Source of the DNA: Streptomyces griseoviridis
GTDB taxonomy: Bacteria; Actinomycetota; Actinomycetes; Streptomycetales; Streptomycetaceae
Length of the DNA: 64,000 nt
Direction of reading: 5' to 3'
NCBI GenBank assembly: GCA_014649155.1
Contig: BMSM01000001.1
Coordinates: 62,001-126,000 of the forward strand
Shown here: in pieces, positions 10,005 through 19,039 of the stretch
Layout: every line of letters starts with the position of its first letter
Position numbering within the stretch: the stretch's first letter is position 1
Program-made: the position numbers and the translations under genes
The notes under the pieces: model-generated
Told to the model about the DNA's origin: nothing
Seen by the model: only the letters and a program-made list of their open reading frames with translations
The model's database searches: none

Positions 10005-12737
10005 CTACACCCACGTCCGGGGGCGGTAACGATTGGCACGTTCCACCAGGTCGATCCTCTCCTCGCCGCCTCGGGCCAGCCGGGCGAGCGTGCGGTACGA
10101 ACGCTCCAGCCCGAAGCGCAGGCCCCGTTCGTCCAGGCCGCTGCCGAGCAGCGTCCGGGCCCCGGCGGTCGCGGGGTCCCCCTCGCCCGGACCCCTGCCC
10201 CCGGAGAGTACCCAGTCCAGCGCGGCACCGAGGACTTCGGCGGACAACCGCTCGCGGCGCGCCGGGTCCAGACCGTACACGTCCAGCGCCTCGACCTGCC
10301 GGGCGGCGGCCGTCAGGTCCTCCAGGAACGATAGGTCGCCGGCGGTCGCCGCGCGTTGACGCAGCCGGGCCCGCACCGCCGCCATCCGGGCGGCCGTGCA
10401 GTGGACGGACGACTCCGGGACCGACTCCAGGGTGCGGACGGCGCCGCGCCGGTCGCCGGTGGCCAGCAGCACCCGGGCCAGCCCGAAGGCGGCGCTCACA
10501 TGGCTGGGGTCGGTCGACCACACCAGCCGGTAGTACTCGGCGGCGTTGTCGAGCTGCCCGAGCACCTCCGCGCACAGGCCGAGGCCCAGCTTGGGCGCGG
10601 TCTCGCCGGGGAAGGCGTCGTAGATCGCGTCGAAGGAGAGCGCGGCCGTCCCGTGGTCGCCGGTGACCAGCGCGGCCACGCCCCGGTACCACACCACCCG
10701 CCAGTCGTCGGGCCGTTCCGCCTCCAGCAGGCGCAGCGTCTCCAGGGCGGGCGCGGGCTCGCCCTGCTCCAGCCGGGCCCGGATCTGCCGCAGCCGGGTC
10801 TCCACCGACGGCGCCGGTGCGGCGGCCAGCGCGCCGAGCAGCTCACCCGGCGCGGACGCCAGCAGCCCCGCCAGGAAACCGGCGTTGGGATCGGCCGGGT
10901 CGACCCGGGGCACCGGCAGCGCGAGCGCCGCCCGCGGGCCGTCGACCGGCTTGACCAGGCCGGGCGCCCCCGCCGCGGGCAGGGCGGGGGAGGGAGCGGC
11001 CCGGCGCCGCGGGGGCCGGGCGCCCAGCCGGGAGACCTCGCCGTGCAGGGCCGGGAACAACTCGGTGTCCGGTACCCGCACTTCCGGCCCGAACAGGGTG
11101 GACAGCGCCGGCCGGGCCTGCCCCGACTGGAGGGAGACGACCTCGCGCAGCACGCCGGTCAGCTGCTCGGCCATCTCCTGCGCGGAGGCGAACCGGCGGT
11201 GCGGGTCGGGATCGGTGGCGCGCACCAGCAGCCGGTAGAAGGACTCGTACTGCCGGAAGACCTCGATGGTGTCGGGGTCGGGCAGGGAGTCGACGTAGAC
11301 GCTGGTGCAGCCGTGGAAGTCGAACGTCAGCACCGCCAGCGTCCGGCCCACCGTGTACAGGTCGGAGGCGACCGACGGGCCGGTGTCCGCGACCTCCGGC
11401 GCCTGGTAGCCGACCGTGCCGTAGATCGCCGACTCGTCGTCGTCCATGCGGCGCACCGCGCCCATGTCGATCAGCTTGAGCTGGTCCTCGGTCTGTATGG
11501 CGTTGTCGACCTTGAAGTCGCAGTACAGCAGGTGGCGGCTGTGCAGATGGGCCAGCGCCTCCAGCGCCTCGATGCCGTACGCGCACGCCTGCCCGACCGG
11601 CAGCGGGTCGCGTCTGCCGTCCGGGGTGCGCCGGTCGTTGGCGATCTCCTTCAGCGACTTGCCGCCGACGTACTCCATGACGATGTAGCCGTCGAGGGAG
11701 CCGGTGCGCTGGTCGAGGTGCTCGACGAAGTTGTAGATCCGCACGATGTTGGCGTGCTCGATCTCGGCGAGGAAGCGCCGCTCCGAGATGGCGGCGGCCA
11801 TCGCGTCCTGGTCGCCGGTGTCCAGCAGGCCCTTGAGCACCACCCAGCGGTCGGAGACGGCCCGGTCGACGGCGAGGTAGACCCAGCCGAGCCCGCCGTG
11901 CGCGAGGCAGCCCGCCACCTCGTACTGGCCGTGCACCACGTCCCCGGCGCGCAGCTTGGGGACGAAGGAGTACGGGTGGCCGCACTTGGTGCAGAAGCCC
12001 TCCGTGCGCCCGGGGCGTCCGGCCCGGCCCCGGCCCACCGGCGCGCCGCACTCGCCGCGCGAGCAGAACCGCTTGCGCTCGGGCACCTCCGGGTTGTCCA
12101 GGACCATCGAGCGGGGGTCCGGCCGGGGCACCGCCGGGACCTGCACCAGGCCCGCGCCCAGCCGGCCCCGCGCGGAGGTGCCGGAGGCCGAGCCGGAGCT
12201 GCGCACCGACACCGAGCGGCCGGTGGACCGGCCCGACCGGGTCCGGGAGAGCCGCCCCGACACCGACCGGCGGGACTTCGCGGACTGCGACGACGACCGC
12301 GAACCGCCGCCGCCGCGCGAGCCCTTGGCGCTGCCCCGGGACTCCGCCTCCTCGCCGGTGACGTGCGTGGGGGCCGAGCCGACCAGGCCGGACGGGGAGA
12401 CCACCGGCGCCAGGCCGCAGGTGCCGCAGTACAGCTCGCCGCCGCCGACGTCCTCGTACGTCCCGTCGCAGCCGGGACGCTGGCAGGAACGGGGCGCATC
12501 AGGCCGGTCCGGGGGCGACGGTGGGTCCGGGGGTTCCGGGGCCGGCGGGAATTCCCGCGCGCCCGGCGCCTCGGGTGCGCGCCGTGCGCCCGGTGCCTCC
12601 GGTGCTGGCCGTGCGCCCGGCGCTCGCGGCGCGGTGGCCGCCAGACCGCAGGTGTCGCAGTACAGCGCACCGCCGCCGACGTCCTCGTACGACCCGCCGC
12701 AGCCGGCACCGCGGCAGGCGTCGCCCGGTCCGCTCAT
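10005..12737 (-). CDS. pknG: PknG-like serine/threonine protein kinase with TPR domain
   Basis: A 910-residue soluble kinase with the PknG order. Cys-rich N-terminus: two near-identical ribbons CxxxGCxGxYEDVGGG...YCxTCGLA, and a third before the kinase (FCTKCGHPYSF). Kinase domain about residues 265-530: GGLGWVYLAVD, Lys in VVLKG, CDFKVDN as catalytic loop in place of HRD, and LIDMGAV as the DFG segment. Large C-terminal TPR region to residue 910. In mycobacteria PknG responds to extracellular amino acids through GlnX/GlnH and controls glutamate metabolism via GarA. The ATG has a strong GGGAGG site. The neighbours match that pathway. Confidence 0.93.
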   Translation of the reverse strand: MSGPGDACRGAGCGGSYEDVGGGALYCDTCGLAATAPRAPGARPAPEAPGARRAPEAPGAREFPPAPEPPDPPSPPDRPDAPRSCQRPGCDGTYEDVGGGELYCGTCGLAPVVSPSGLVGSAPTHVTGEEAESRGSAKGSRGGGGSRSSSQSAKSRRSVSGRLSRTRSGRSTGRSVSVRSSGSASGTSARGRLGAGLVQVPAVPRPDPRSMVLDNPEVPERKRFCSRGECGAPVGRGRAGRPGRTEGFCTKCGHPYSFVPKLRAGDVVHGQYEVAGCLAHGGLGWVYLAVDRAVSDRWVVLKGLLDTGDQDAMAAAISERRFLAEIEHANIVRIYNFVEHLDQRTGSLDGYIVMEYVGGKSLKEIANDRRTPDGRRDPLPVGQACAYGIEALEALAHLHSRHLLYCDFKVDNAIQTEDQLKLIDMGAVRRMDDDESAIYGTVGYQAPEVADTGPSVASDLYTVGRTLAVLTFDFHGCTSVYVDSLPDPDTIEVFRQYESFYRLLVRATDPDPHRRFASAQEMAEQLTGVLREVVSLQSGQARPALSTLFGPEVRVPDTELFPALHGEVSRLGARPPRRRAAPSPALPAAGAPGLVKPVDGPRAALALPVPRVDPADPNAGFLAGLLASAPGELLGALAAAPAPSVETRLRQIRARLEQGEPAPALETLRLLEAERPDDWRVVWYRGVAALVTGDHGTAALSFDAIYDAFPGETAPKLGLGLCAEVLGQLDNAAEYYRLVWSTDPSHVSAAFGLARVLLATGDRRGAVRTLESVPESSVHCTAARMAAVRARLRQRAATAGDLSFLEDLTAAARQVEALDVYGLDPARRERLSAEVLGAALDWVLSGGRGPGEGDPATAGARTLLGSGLDERGLRFGLERSYRTLARLARGGEERIDLVERANRYRPRTWV

Positions 12738-12786
12738 CCGCTTCCCTCCCCCCGGCCGGCGCCCCGGCCCGTGCCGTCCCCGCCGC

Positions 12787-14097
12787 TCACCTGCCCGGCT
12801 CCGCGCCGCGCGCCCGGTCCGCCGGGCCGCCCTGGCCGGGCACCCGCGGCGGGGCGGAGCCGAGCAGCTCCGCCGCCGCGTGCTGGAAGCGCAGCACCGC
12901 CTGTTCGGCCACCCGCAGATCGCAGGGCGCGCTCCACAGCATCCGGCGGGCCCTCTCGTACTTCTCCACCAGCTCGGGGTCCTCCGCGAGACCGTGCCTC
13001 GCGACCTTGGCCTTGTAGGCGTCGAGCCGGCCGCGCAGCTCGGCGCGGACCGCGAGCGGCGCCGTCACCGCCGTCAACGACTCGCGGGCGCGCAGCAGTT
13101 CGTCCTCCGCCTTCTGCTCCAGGGACTCCAGGAGCGGGGAGAGCCGGTGCCACTGGGCGTGCCGCCGGTACTCGGCCGCCGCCGCGAGCTGCTCCTGGAG
13201 CGCGGTCGGCGGACCGCTGACCACCGGCACCTCCGTCGCGGCGATCTTCGCCAGCACCTCGCCGCGCGCGGTGCGGGCCTCGGCGAGGGTGCGGTCGGCA
13301 CGGGAGAGCACGTCGCGCAGCCGCACGATCCGCTGCTCGGCGTCCTGGCGGACCGTCAGTACGGCGTCGATCTCCCGGCGTACGTCGTCCAGGGCGCGGG
13401 CCTCGCGGTCGTAGACCGTGGTGTCCGGCCGGCCGCCGCCGGGCGCCGAACTGCCCTCGGCGGGCACCCAGTACGCCAGCGGGTCGGAGATCACTTCCTC
13501 GCGCAGCCGGGTCAGCGTGCGGGTGATCCGCTCCAGGTCGTCGCCGGCCGGGTGCTCGCCGGGGCGGACGCCGACCGAGTGGGCGAGGCGGCGGGTGCGC
13601 TGGAGTTCGGCGGAGAGCAGGTCGATCCGGGCGGGCAGCGCGGACCACACCGCGTCGGCGGCGACCACCGTGTCCAGCGAGGACGCGTACAGCTCGTTCA
13701 TCCGGTCGACGAGCGCGGCCAGCGTGAAGCGTTCGCTGAGCAGGCCGCCGCCGGTGCCGGGCAGGGTGACGCACTCGCCGCGCAGCAGCTCCGTCAGCTC
13801 CACCAGGTCCTCGCGGCTGGACCAGCGGCGGCGGGCGCGGATGTCCCGGGCGGTGCGCAGCGCGTCGGTGTAGGCGTCGAAGTACGTCCACAGCAGGGTG
13901 ATCGACGCCTCCGTGCGCGCCCAGCGCTCCTCGGTGACGCCGGTCAGTCCGGCGCCTTCGAGGAGTCTGCGGCCCGCGTGGTCCTGGAGGGCGAGGAGGG
14001 AGGTCTCGATCGCCTCGTGCTCCGCGCCGAGCCGGCCCAGCGCACGGTCCACCTCGTCCCGGTCCAGTACCGGCCCGGTGGGTCCCGTGACGCCCAT
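12787..14097 (-). CDS. Hypothetical coiled-coil protein in PknG operon
   Basis: A 436-residue, mostly helical, charged protein without signal peptide or membrane span. Segments around 200-350 (repeated DDVRREIDAVLTVRQDAEQR-like heptads and a second long helix) should form coiled coils. I recognise no catalytic motif. It is encoded 49 bases upstream of the kinase and 73 bases downstream of the GlnH-like gene, so it probably works in the same signalling complex, perhaps as a scaffold. It has no counterpart that I recall in the mycobacterial glnX-glnH-pknG operon. Confidence 0.8.
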   Translation of the reverse strand: MGVTGPTGPVLDRDEVDRALGRLGAEHEAIETSLLALQDHAGRRLLEGAGLTGVTEERWARTEASITLLWTYFDAYTDALRTARDIRARRRWSSREDLVELTELLRGECVTLPGTGGGLLSERFTLAALVDRMNELYASSLDTVVAADAVWSALPARIDLLSAELQRTRRLAHSVGVRPGEHPAGDDLERITRTLTRLREEVISDPLAYWVPAEGSSAPGGGRPDTTVYDREARALDDVRREIDAVLTVRQDAEQRIVRLRDVLSRADRTLAEARTARGEVLAKIAATEVPVVSGPPTALQEQLAAAAEYRRHAQWHRLSPLLESLEQKAEDELLRARESLTAVTAPLAVRAELRGRLDAYKAKVARHGLAEDPELVEKYERARRMLWSAPCDLRVAEQAVLRFQHAAAELLGSAPPRVPGQGGPADRARGAEPGR

Positions 14098-14170
14098 CGA
14101 TCACCTCTCGCTGCGGTCGGTTGACGGCTGAAGACTGACAGTTGACGGTCCGGAGGAGGAAGGGCGGTCC

Positions 14171-15229
14171 CTAGCTCCCGCGCAGGTAACGCGGGCGCGG
14201 GGGCTCGGACTTGCGCAGGTCCTCCTCGCCTCCGCCCAGTGTCGCCGACAGCCAGGTCCGGTACGACATCCGCCAGCCGTCCGGGTCCGCGCGGAAGTCC
14301 ACCAGGATCTTGTTCACCCGGCGTACCAGGTCGTCGGCGTCCTTGCGCATCGCCACGCCGTAGTACTCGGTGGTGAACGCGTCGCCCTTGAGCGCGACCG
14401 TCGGGTCCTGCGCGGCCTGGCTGGCGGCGAGCGCGCCGTCGGTGACGACCGCGTCGACCTCGCCGAGCTGCAGCCGTACCAGGCAGTCGAGCTGGCTGGG
14501 GACGGTGACGCTCAGGTCGGCGGAGGCGACGAGCTTCCCCGCGGCCCGGTCCGCCGTCAGCTGGCTGAGGGCGGTCGAACCCGCCGCCGTGCAGATCCGC
14601 TTGCCGGCGAGCGTGCCGTCGTACCCCGTGATCGTCGAGGACTTGGGGGCGAGCAGCTGCTGGCCCGTGCGGAAGTACGGGGCGGAGAAGGCGACGTCCC
14701 GCAGCCGGTCGCAGTTGATGGTCATCGTGCGGACCACCATGTCGACGCGGCCCTCCTGGATCGCCGGAATCCGCTGGTCGGTGGGGATCGCCTTGAACAG
14801 GACCGCGTTCCGGTCGCCGAGGATCTCCTCGGCGATGCGGTGCACGAGGTCGATGTCGAAGCCCTCCAGCTCGGCGGTGCCGCCGCTGTTGGGGTCGCGG
14901 TACCCCCAGCGGTAGCTGTTCTGGTCGACGCCGACGATCAGCTTGCGCTTCTCCTCCGGGCGGCTGCGGATCTCCTCGATGGTGGGGCCGTCGGCGCCGG
15001 ACGGGGCCAGCGTCTGCCGCTCCGGGTCCGTGCACGCGGCCTCGGCGCGGGCGGGCTCGCCGTGGGTGACGCCCGTGCCGCCGTCGCCGGCGGCGCCGAG
15101 GCCGCGGGCCGCCGGGCGGAACGCGGGCAGCAGGCAGACGAGGAGCAGCAGCGCCAGGACGCAGCCGACCGCCATGGCCCCCACGCCGCCCCAGCCCCTC
15201 AGCCGGGCCCGCGGATCTCGTACGCGCAT
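14171..15229 (-). CDS. glnH: GlnH-like amino-acid-binding protein
   Basis: A 352-residue family 3 extracellular solute-binding protein. One N-terminal hydrophobic segment (about residues 16-36) is followed by the binding fold: KLIVGVDQNSYRWG, LEGFDIDLVHRIAEEI, VDMVVRTMTIN, FSAPYF and the hinge region AGKRICTAAGST. The Cys residues in the membrane segment are not in a convincing lipobox, so it may stay anchored by that helix. Mycobacterial GlnH binds Asp/Asn and signals through GlnX to PknG. No transporter permease or ATPase gene accompanies it here, which supports sensing rather than uptake. I chose the ATG preceded by GGAGG; an in-frame ATG 39 bases upstream overlaps the GlnX-like stop. Confidence 0.88.
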   Translation of the reverse strand: MRVRDPRARLRGWGGVGAMAVGCVLALLLLVCLLPAFRPAARGLGAAGDGGTGVTHGEPARAEAACTDPERQTLAPSGADGPTIEEIRSRPEEKRKLIVGVDQNSYRWGYRDPNSGGTAELEGFDIDLVHRIAEEILGDRNAVLFKAIPTDQRIPAIQEGRVDMVVRTMTINCDRLRDVAFSAPYFRTGQQLLAPKSSTITGYDGTLAGKRICTAAGSTALSQLTADRAAGKLVASADLSVTVPSQLDCLVRLQLGEVDAVVTDGALAASQAAQDPTVALKGDAFTTEYYGVAMRKDADDLVRRVNKILVDFRADPDGWRMSYRTWLSATLGGGEEDLRKSEPPRPRYLRGS

Positions 15230-15264
15230 CCTCGTGCCTCCCTCCCGTGTCCCTTCGCCGGTGT

Positions 15265-16785
15265 TCATCGGTACTCCGAGAGCCTGCGGCCGATGCCGAG
15301 GACGGCGCCGGCCGCGCCGAGGGCGGCCAGCGTGCCGGCGCCCTGCGGCAGCCCCGCCAGCGCGTCCAGACCGGCGCCGGCCGCCCGCGCGAACTCCCGC
15401 TCCTCGTGCGCCAGGGCGGTGGCGAGCGCGGTGTCGACGCCGTCGAAGGACTCGGCGGTGGCACCCCGGCCGCCGATGACCTTCTCCAGCGCCTGCCGGT
15501 AGTTGCCGTTCTCGTCCTCGGCGCGGGCGGCACGGTGGCGTTCCCGCCACCGTGCCGCGTCGCCGGCCGCCGCCGCCACGGGGCGCTCGCCCGCCGCGTC
15601 GTCGGCGAGCCGCCGAGCCTCCGCCAGGTCCGCGCCGAGCGCCGCCATCTCCGTCCGGTACTCCGCGTCGTAGGCGTCCTCCCGTTCGCCGCCCACGGTC
15701 ACGGTCTCGGCGCCCCGCGCCACCAGGGTGAGGTTCTCGTTGCCCCGGGCCTTCAGGGAGGCGAGGCGGGCCTCGTGCAGCACGGTGAGCGAGCGGACGC
15801 CGTGGTCGTGGGAGGCGCTCAGCTGGGAGCGGGCGACGCCGTGGCCGGCGACCAGCCAGAGCAGGGCGGCGGCGGTGGCGGCGGTGGCCGCGACCAGGCC
15901 CCGGTTGAGGACGCGGTGGGTGCGCCGGTAGGTGCGGTACTGCGCCCAGGCCAGGGCGGCCAGGGCGAGCAGGCCGAGGACGAGCGCGGCCCACGGGGGG
16001 CGTTTCGCGTCGGCGTAGTCGTCGCTCAGCCGCCCGTTCTCCGAGGTGTAGAGGGCCTCGGCGGCCGGGAGCATGTCCTCCTGCATCAGGTCGTTGGCGT
16101 AGCGCAGGTAGGCGCCGCCGACCGGGTAGCCCTGCCGGTTGTAGACGCGGGCGCGCTCGACCAGGCCCTTGTAGCGGGGGAGCAGCCGGTTGAGGTCGGC
16201 GACGGTGGCGGCGGAGGCGGAACCCGGCTCGGAGTTGGCGGCGGCCGTCACCAGGCTGTCGGCGGCGGTGCGGATGCCCTGCTCGTAGCGGTCGCGGGAG
16301 TCCTTCGTCTCCTGGCCGCCGGCGAGGAAGCCGGTGGAGGCCGCGGTGTTCGCCGCGGCGAGGGAGCGGTAGATGCCGGCCGCCTCGGAGCTGAGCGGCT
16401 GGCTGCGGTGCAGTACGTCGCCGGCCGCGGCGGTGCGCTCCGCGGCCTGCCAGGCGGTGACCGCGCCGAAGGCGACGACGAGCAGGGCGAGGAGGGCGCC
16501 GAGGGCGCGCAGCCGGCCCGGTTCGGTGACGGCGGCGGCCCGCAGCCGCTCCACGCCTTCGGCGAGGGCGGTCCGGCGCGGGGGGACGCCGCCGGGGTCC
16601 GGGCCGGAGCCGTGACTGGGGTCGGGGCCGGAGCCGTGACTGGGGCCGGGGAGCAGGGGCGCGGCGGGGCGGGCCGGGGCCGTGGCCGGTCCGGGAGGCG
16701 CGGGCTGGGTCGGTACGGCGGACAGGGCGGCCGGCGCGGGCGTGTCCGGGTCCGGTGGCGCGCTGCCGTTCGGCGGTTGACTCAC
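15265..16785 (-). CDS. glnX: GlnX-like membrane sensor protein
   Basis: A 506-residue membrane protein. A Pro-rich cytoplasmic N-terminus leads to TM1 (LRALGALLALLVVAFGAV), a helical outer domain, a TM pair in the middle (LVLGLLALAALAWAQY and a second around AAALLWLVAG), another outer helical domain and a final weakly hydrophobic TM near the C-terminus. This four-span plan with two external helical domains fits GlnX, the transmembrane partner of GlnH and PknG. No catalytic domain is visible. The GTG start has a GGGGAGG site; an ATG 15 bases upstream is the alternative. It is the first gene of the proposed seven-gene operon. Confidence 0.82.
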   Translation of the reverse strand: MSQPPNGSAPPDPDTPAPAALSAVPTQPAPPGPATAPARPAAPLLPGPSHGSGPDPSHGSGPDPGGVPPRRTALAEGVERLRAAAVTEPGRLRALGALLALLVVAFGAVTAWQAAERTAAAGDVLHRSQPLSSEAAGIYRSLAAANTAASTGFLAGGQETKDSRDRYEQGIRTAADSLVTAAANSEPGSASAATVADLNRLLPRYKGLVERARVYNRQGYPVGGAYLRYANDLMQEDMLPAAEALYTSENGRLSDDYADAKRPPWAALVLGLLALAALAWAQYRTYRRTHRVLNRGLVAATAATAAALLWLVAGHGVARSQLSASHDHGVRSLTVLHEARLASLKARGNENLTLVARGAETVTVGGEREDAYDAEYRTEMAALGADLAEARRLADDAAGERPVAAAAGDAARWRERHRAARAEDENGNYRQALEKVIGGRGATAESFDGVDTALATALAHEEREFARAAGAGLDALAGLPQGAGTLAALGAAGAVLGIGRRLSEYR

Positions 16786-16943
16786 TCCGACCTCCCCCAT
16801 GGCCACCCGTCGCCGCAAGTATCGCCGCCCCGGCGCGGATGCGCACCGGCCCGCACGGGCCCCCGCCCGGTTCCGTGCCCCCGCACCACCTTTGCCCATG
16901 AATACGTCGGGGGAACCGGCTCGGTTCCCCCGAGGGAGGCCGG

Positions 16944-18128
16944 CTATTTGTTGATGTTGGTGCCGGTGTTGGGCGGGGGCAGCGGGGAGGCCGCGGCCGA
17001 CTGCGGGGAGGAGGAGTTGGCGTAGGCGGAGGGCGCGGCGACCCCGGCCGCCGGGTCGGGGGCGATCTGCTCGGACTCCTCCACCGGGGCGGTGGCGCCG
17101 CCCACGATGTCGATGTCGGCCGCGTCGAAGGCCCGCTTGATCCGCCAGCGCAGCTCGCGCTCCACCGCCAGGGACTTGCCCGGCATCGTCTTCGCCGAGA
17201 CCCGGACCACCATGGAGTCCAGCAGCACCGACTCCAGGCCGAGCACCTCGATGGGGCCCCAGAGCAGCTCGTTCCAGGGCTCCTCCTTGCTCATCCGCTC
17301 GGCGACCGCGTCGATGGTCCGCTTCACCCGGTCCAGGTCCTCGTCGGCGCGGACGGTCACGTCCACCCCGGCCGTCGCCCAGCCCTGGGAGAGGTTGCCG
17401 ATGCGCTTGACCTCGCCGTTGCGGACGTACCAGATCTCGCCGTTGTCGCCGCGGAGCTTGGTGACGCGCAGCCCGACCTCGATGACCTCGCCGGAGGCCA
17501 CGCCCGCGTCGATGCTGTCGCCGACGCCGTACTGGTCCTCCAGGATCATGAAGACGCCGGAGAGGAAGTCGGTGACCAGGTTGCGGGCGCCGAAGCCGAC
17601 CGCGACGCCGGCCACACCGGCCGACGCCAGCAGCGGCGCCAGGTTGATCTGGAAGGTGGAGAGCACCATCAGCGCGGCGGTGCCGAGGATGACGAAGCTC
17701 GCCACCGAGCGCAGCACGGAACCGATGGCCTCCGAGCGCTGCCGGCGCCGCTCGGCGTTGACCAGCAGACTGCTCAGCGGGTGGCCGCCGCCGCCCGAGC
17801 CGGTCCGGCGGTTCATCCGGTCTATCAGCTTGGTGATGCCCCGCCGTACGACCGCCCGCAGCACCGCCGCGATCACCACGATCAGCAGCACCCGCAGTCC
17901 GATGGCGAGCCAGGTCGACCAGTTCTCCTCGACCCAGCCGGCGGCGTTGGACGCGCTCTCCTGGGCGTCCTGGAACGACGGCACGGCGGGCGTCGACTCG
18001 GAGGGCGAGGGCGAGGGCGACGGGGAAGTGGACGCGGACGCGGACGCGGACGAGGACGACGACGGATCGGCGGCCGACAGGACGGCGGCGTACGCGGTGG
18101 ACGCGACGGACGCGACGGACGGGGACAC
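16944..18128 (-). CDS. MscS-family mechanosensitive ion channel
   Basis: A 394-residue membrane protein. After a Ser/Ala/Pro low-complexity stretch (residues about 23-45) there are TM helices near 72-92 and 135-160, then the pore-lining helix LLASAGVAGVAVGFGARNLV with the Ala/Gly pattern of TM3, and the beta domain FLSGVFMILEDQYGVGDSI. The C-terminal cytoplasmic cage domain ends in a disordered Pro/Ser tail. MscS channels release solutes under hypo-osmotic shock. A GTG start is preceded by GGAGG. It lies 158 bases upstream of the PknG operon on the same strand but is probably a separate unit. Confidence 0.92.
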   Translation of the reverse strand: MSPSVASVASTAYAAVLSAADPSSSSSASASASTSPSPSPSPSESTPAVPSFQDAQESASNAAGWVEENWSTWLAIGLRVLLIVVIAAVLRAVVRRGITKLIDRMNRRTGSGGGGHPLSSLLVNAERRRQRSEAIGSVLRSVASFVILGTAALMVLSTFQINLAPLLASAGVAGVAVGFGARNLVTDFLSGVFMILEDQYGVGDSIDAGVASGEVIEVGLRVTKLRGDNGEIWYVRNGEVKRIGNLSQGWATAGVDVTVRADEDLDRVKRTIDAVAERMSKEEPWNELLWGPIEVLGLESVLLDSMVVRVSAKTMPGKSLAVERELRWRIKRAFDAADIDIVGGATAPVEESEQIAPDPAAGVAAPSAYANSSSPQSAAASPLPPPNTGTNINK

Positions 18129-18472
18129 GGCGGGACCTCCAGGAGCAGCGGTCCGCCCCTCCGGTGCGGGTCGCCGCGGCGCGCGGGGCCGGGGCGGTCC
18201 AAGGTCACGAAAAGGTCACCGGACGGGCGGAAACACCACACTAACGGGGCACCGTGCGCGGATCGGCGGTATGGGCGAAAGGGAGACGGTCCTCACCCGC
18301 CCGTGAGCAGGTGCTTGAACGGGCCGGGGTCCGGGGGATGTATCCGATGTGGTCGAAAACACTCCCAGCCCGTTACCGGGACATGGTGGCGCTTCCACCA
18401 GGCCTGAGGGGAGACTGACTACGGATCGTCCCGGCGCGAGCCACGCGCCGCCGGCGTACAAGGAGGCCATCC
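18129..18472. other. Intergenic region between MscS and HNH genes
   Basis: A divergent gap of 344 bases. It holds the direct repeat AAGGTCAC at 18201-18208 and 18212-18219, spaced 11 bases, close to where the channel-gene promoter should lie, and a good ribosome site (AAGGAGG) at the right end. I see no convincing small gene or structured RNA in it. Confidence 0.6.
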
Positions 18473-19009
18473 GTGCCGCATGTCCTGGTCCTCAACGCGT
18501 CGTACGAGCCCCTCGGCGTCGTACCGCTCCGCCGCGCGCTCGTCCTCGTCCTGGAGAACAAGGCCGTCTGCCTCGAGGAGTCCGGCGCCTTCCTGCACAG
18601 CGCGACCGTCACGGTCCCCGCGCCCAGCGTGGTCCGGCTCAAGCGTTTCGTGCGGGTCCCCTACCGGGGCCCCGTCCCCCTGACCCGCCGCGCGCTCTTC
18701 GCCCGCGACGGGGGCCGCTGCATGTACTGCGGTGGCGTGGCGACCAGCGTCGACCACGTCGTCCCGCGCAGCCGCGGGGGCAAGCACGCCTGGGACAACG
18801 TGGTGGCCTCCTGCCGCCGCTGCAACCACACCAAGGCGGACCGGCACCTCACCGAGATCGGCTGGCGGCTGCGCCACAAGCCGGCCCCGCCCACCGGTCT
18901 GGCCTGGCGCATCATCGGCACCGGCCACCGGGACCCGCGCTGGCTGCCCTACCTCCAGCCGTACGGCGCGGACGACGCCCTGGCCCGGATCGACGGCATC
19001 TCCGCCTGA
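18473..19009 (+). CDS. HNH endonuclease-domain protein
   Basis: A 178-residue protein with a conserved N-terminal segment (VLVLNASYEPLGVVPLRRAL) and an HNH domain at residues about 80-125: CMYCGG, VDHVVPRSRGG, DNVVASCRRCN. The CxxC pairs bind structural zinc and DH...H are the catalytic core. This type is widespread and single-copy in actinobacteria, often with no restriction partner; its target is unknown. It starts at GTG after AAGGAGG. No methylase lies nearby. Confidence 0.9.
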   Translation: MPHVLVLNASYEPLGVVPLRRALVLVLENKAVCLEESGAFLHSATVTVPAPSVVRLKRFVRVPYRGPVPLTRRALFARDGGRCMYCGGVATSVDHVVPRSRGGKHAWDNVVASCRRCNHTKADRHLTEIGWRLRHKPAPPTGLAWRIIGTGHRDPRWLPYLQPYGADDALARIDGISA

Positions 19010-19039
19010 CCCGACGGGCGCCGGGCGGCCGGGAGCGGG

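Noticed and set aside
10356..13220. 954-residue plus-strand frame over the kinase gene
   Set aside because: Low-complexity antisense frame; kinase motifs are all on the minus strand.
14171..15229. Part of a glutamate ABC importer
   Set aside because: No permease or ATPase gene accompanies the binding protein; the neighbours match the PknG signalling pathway.
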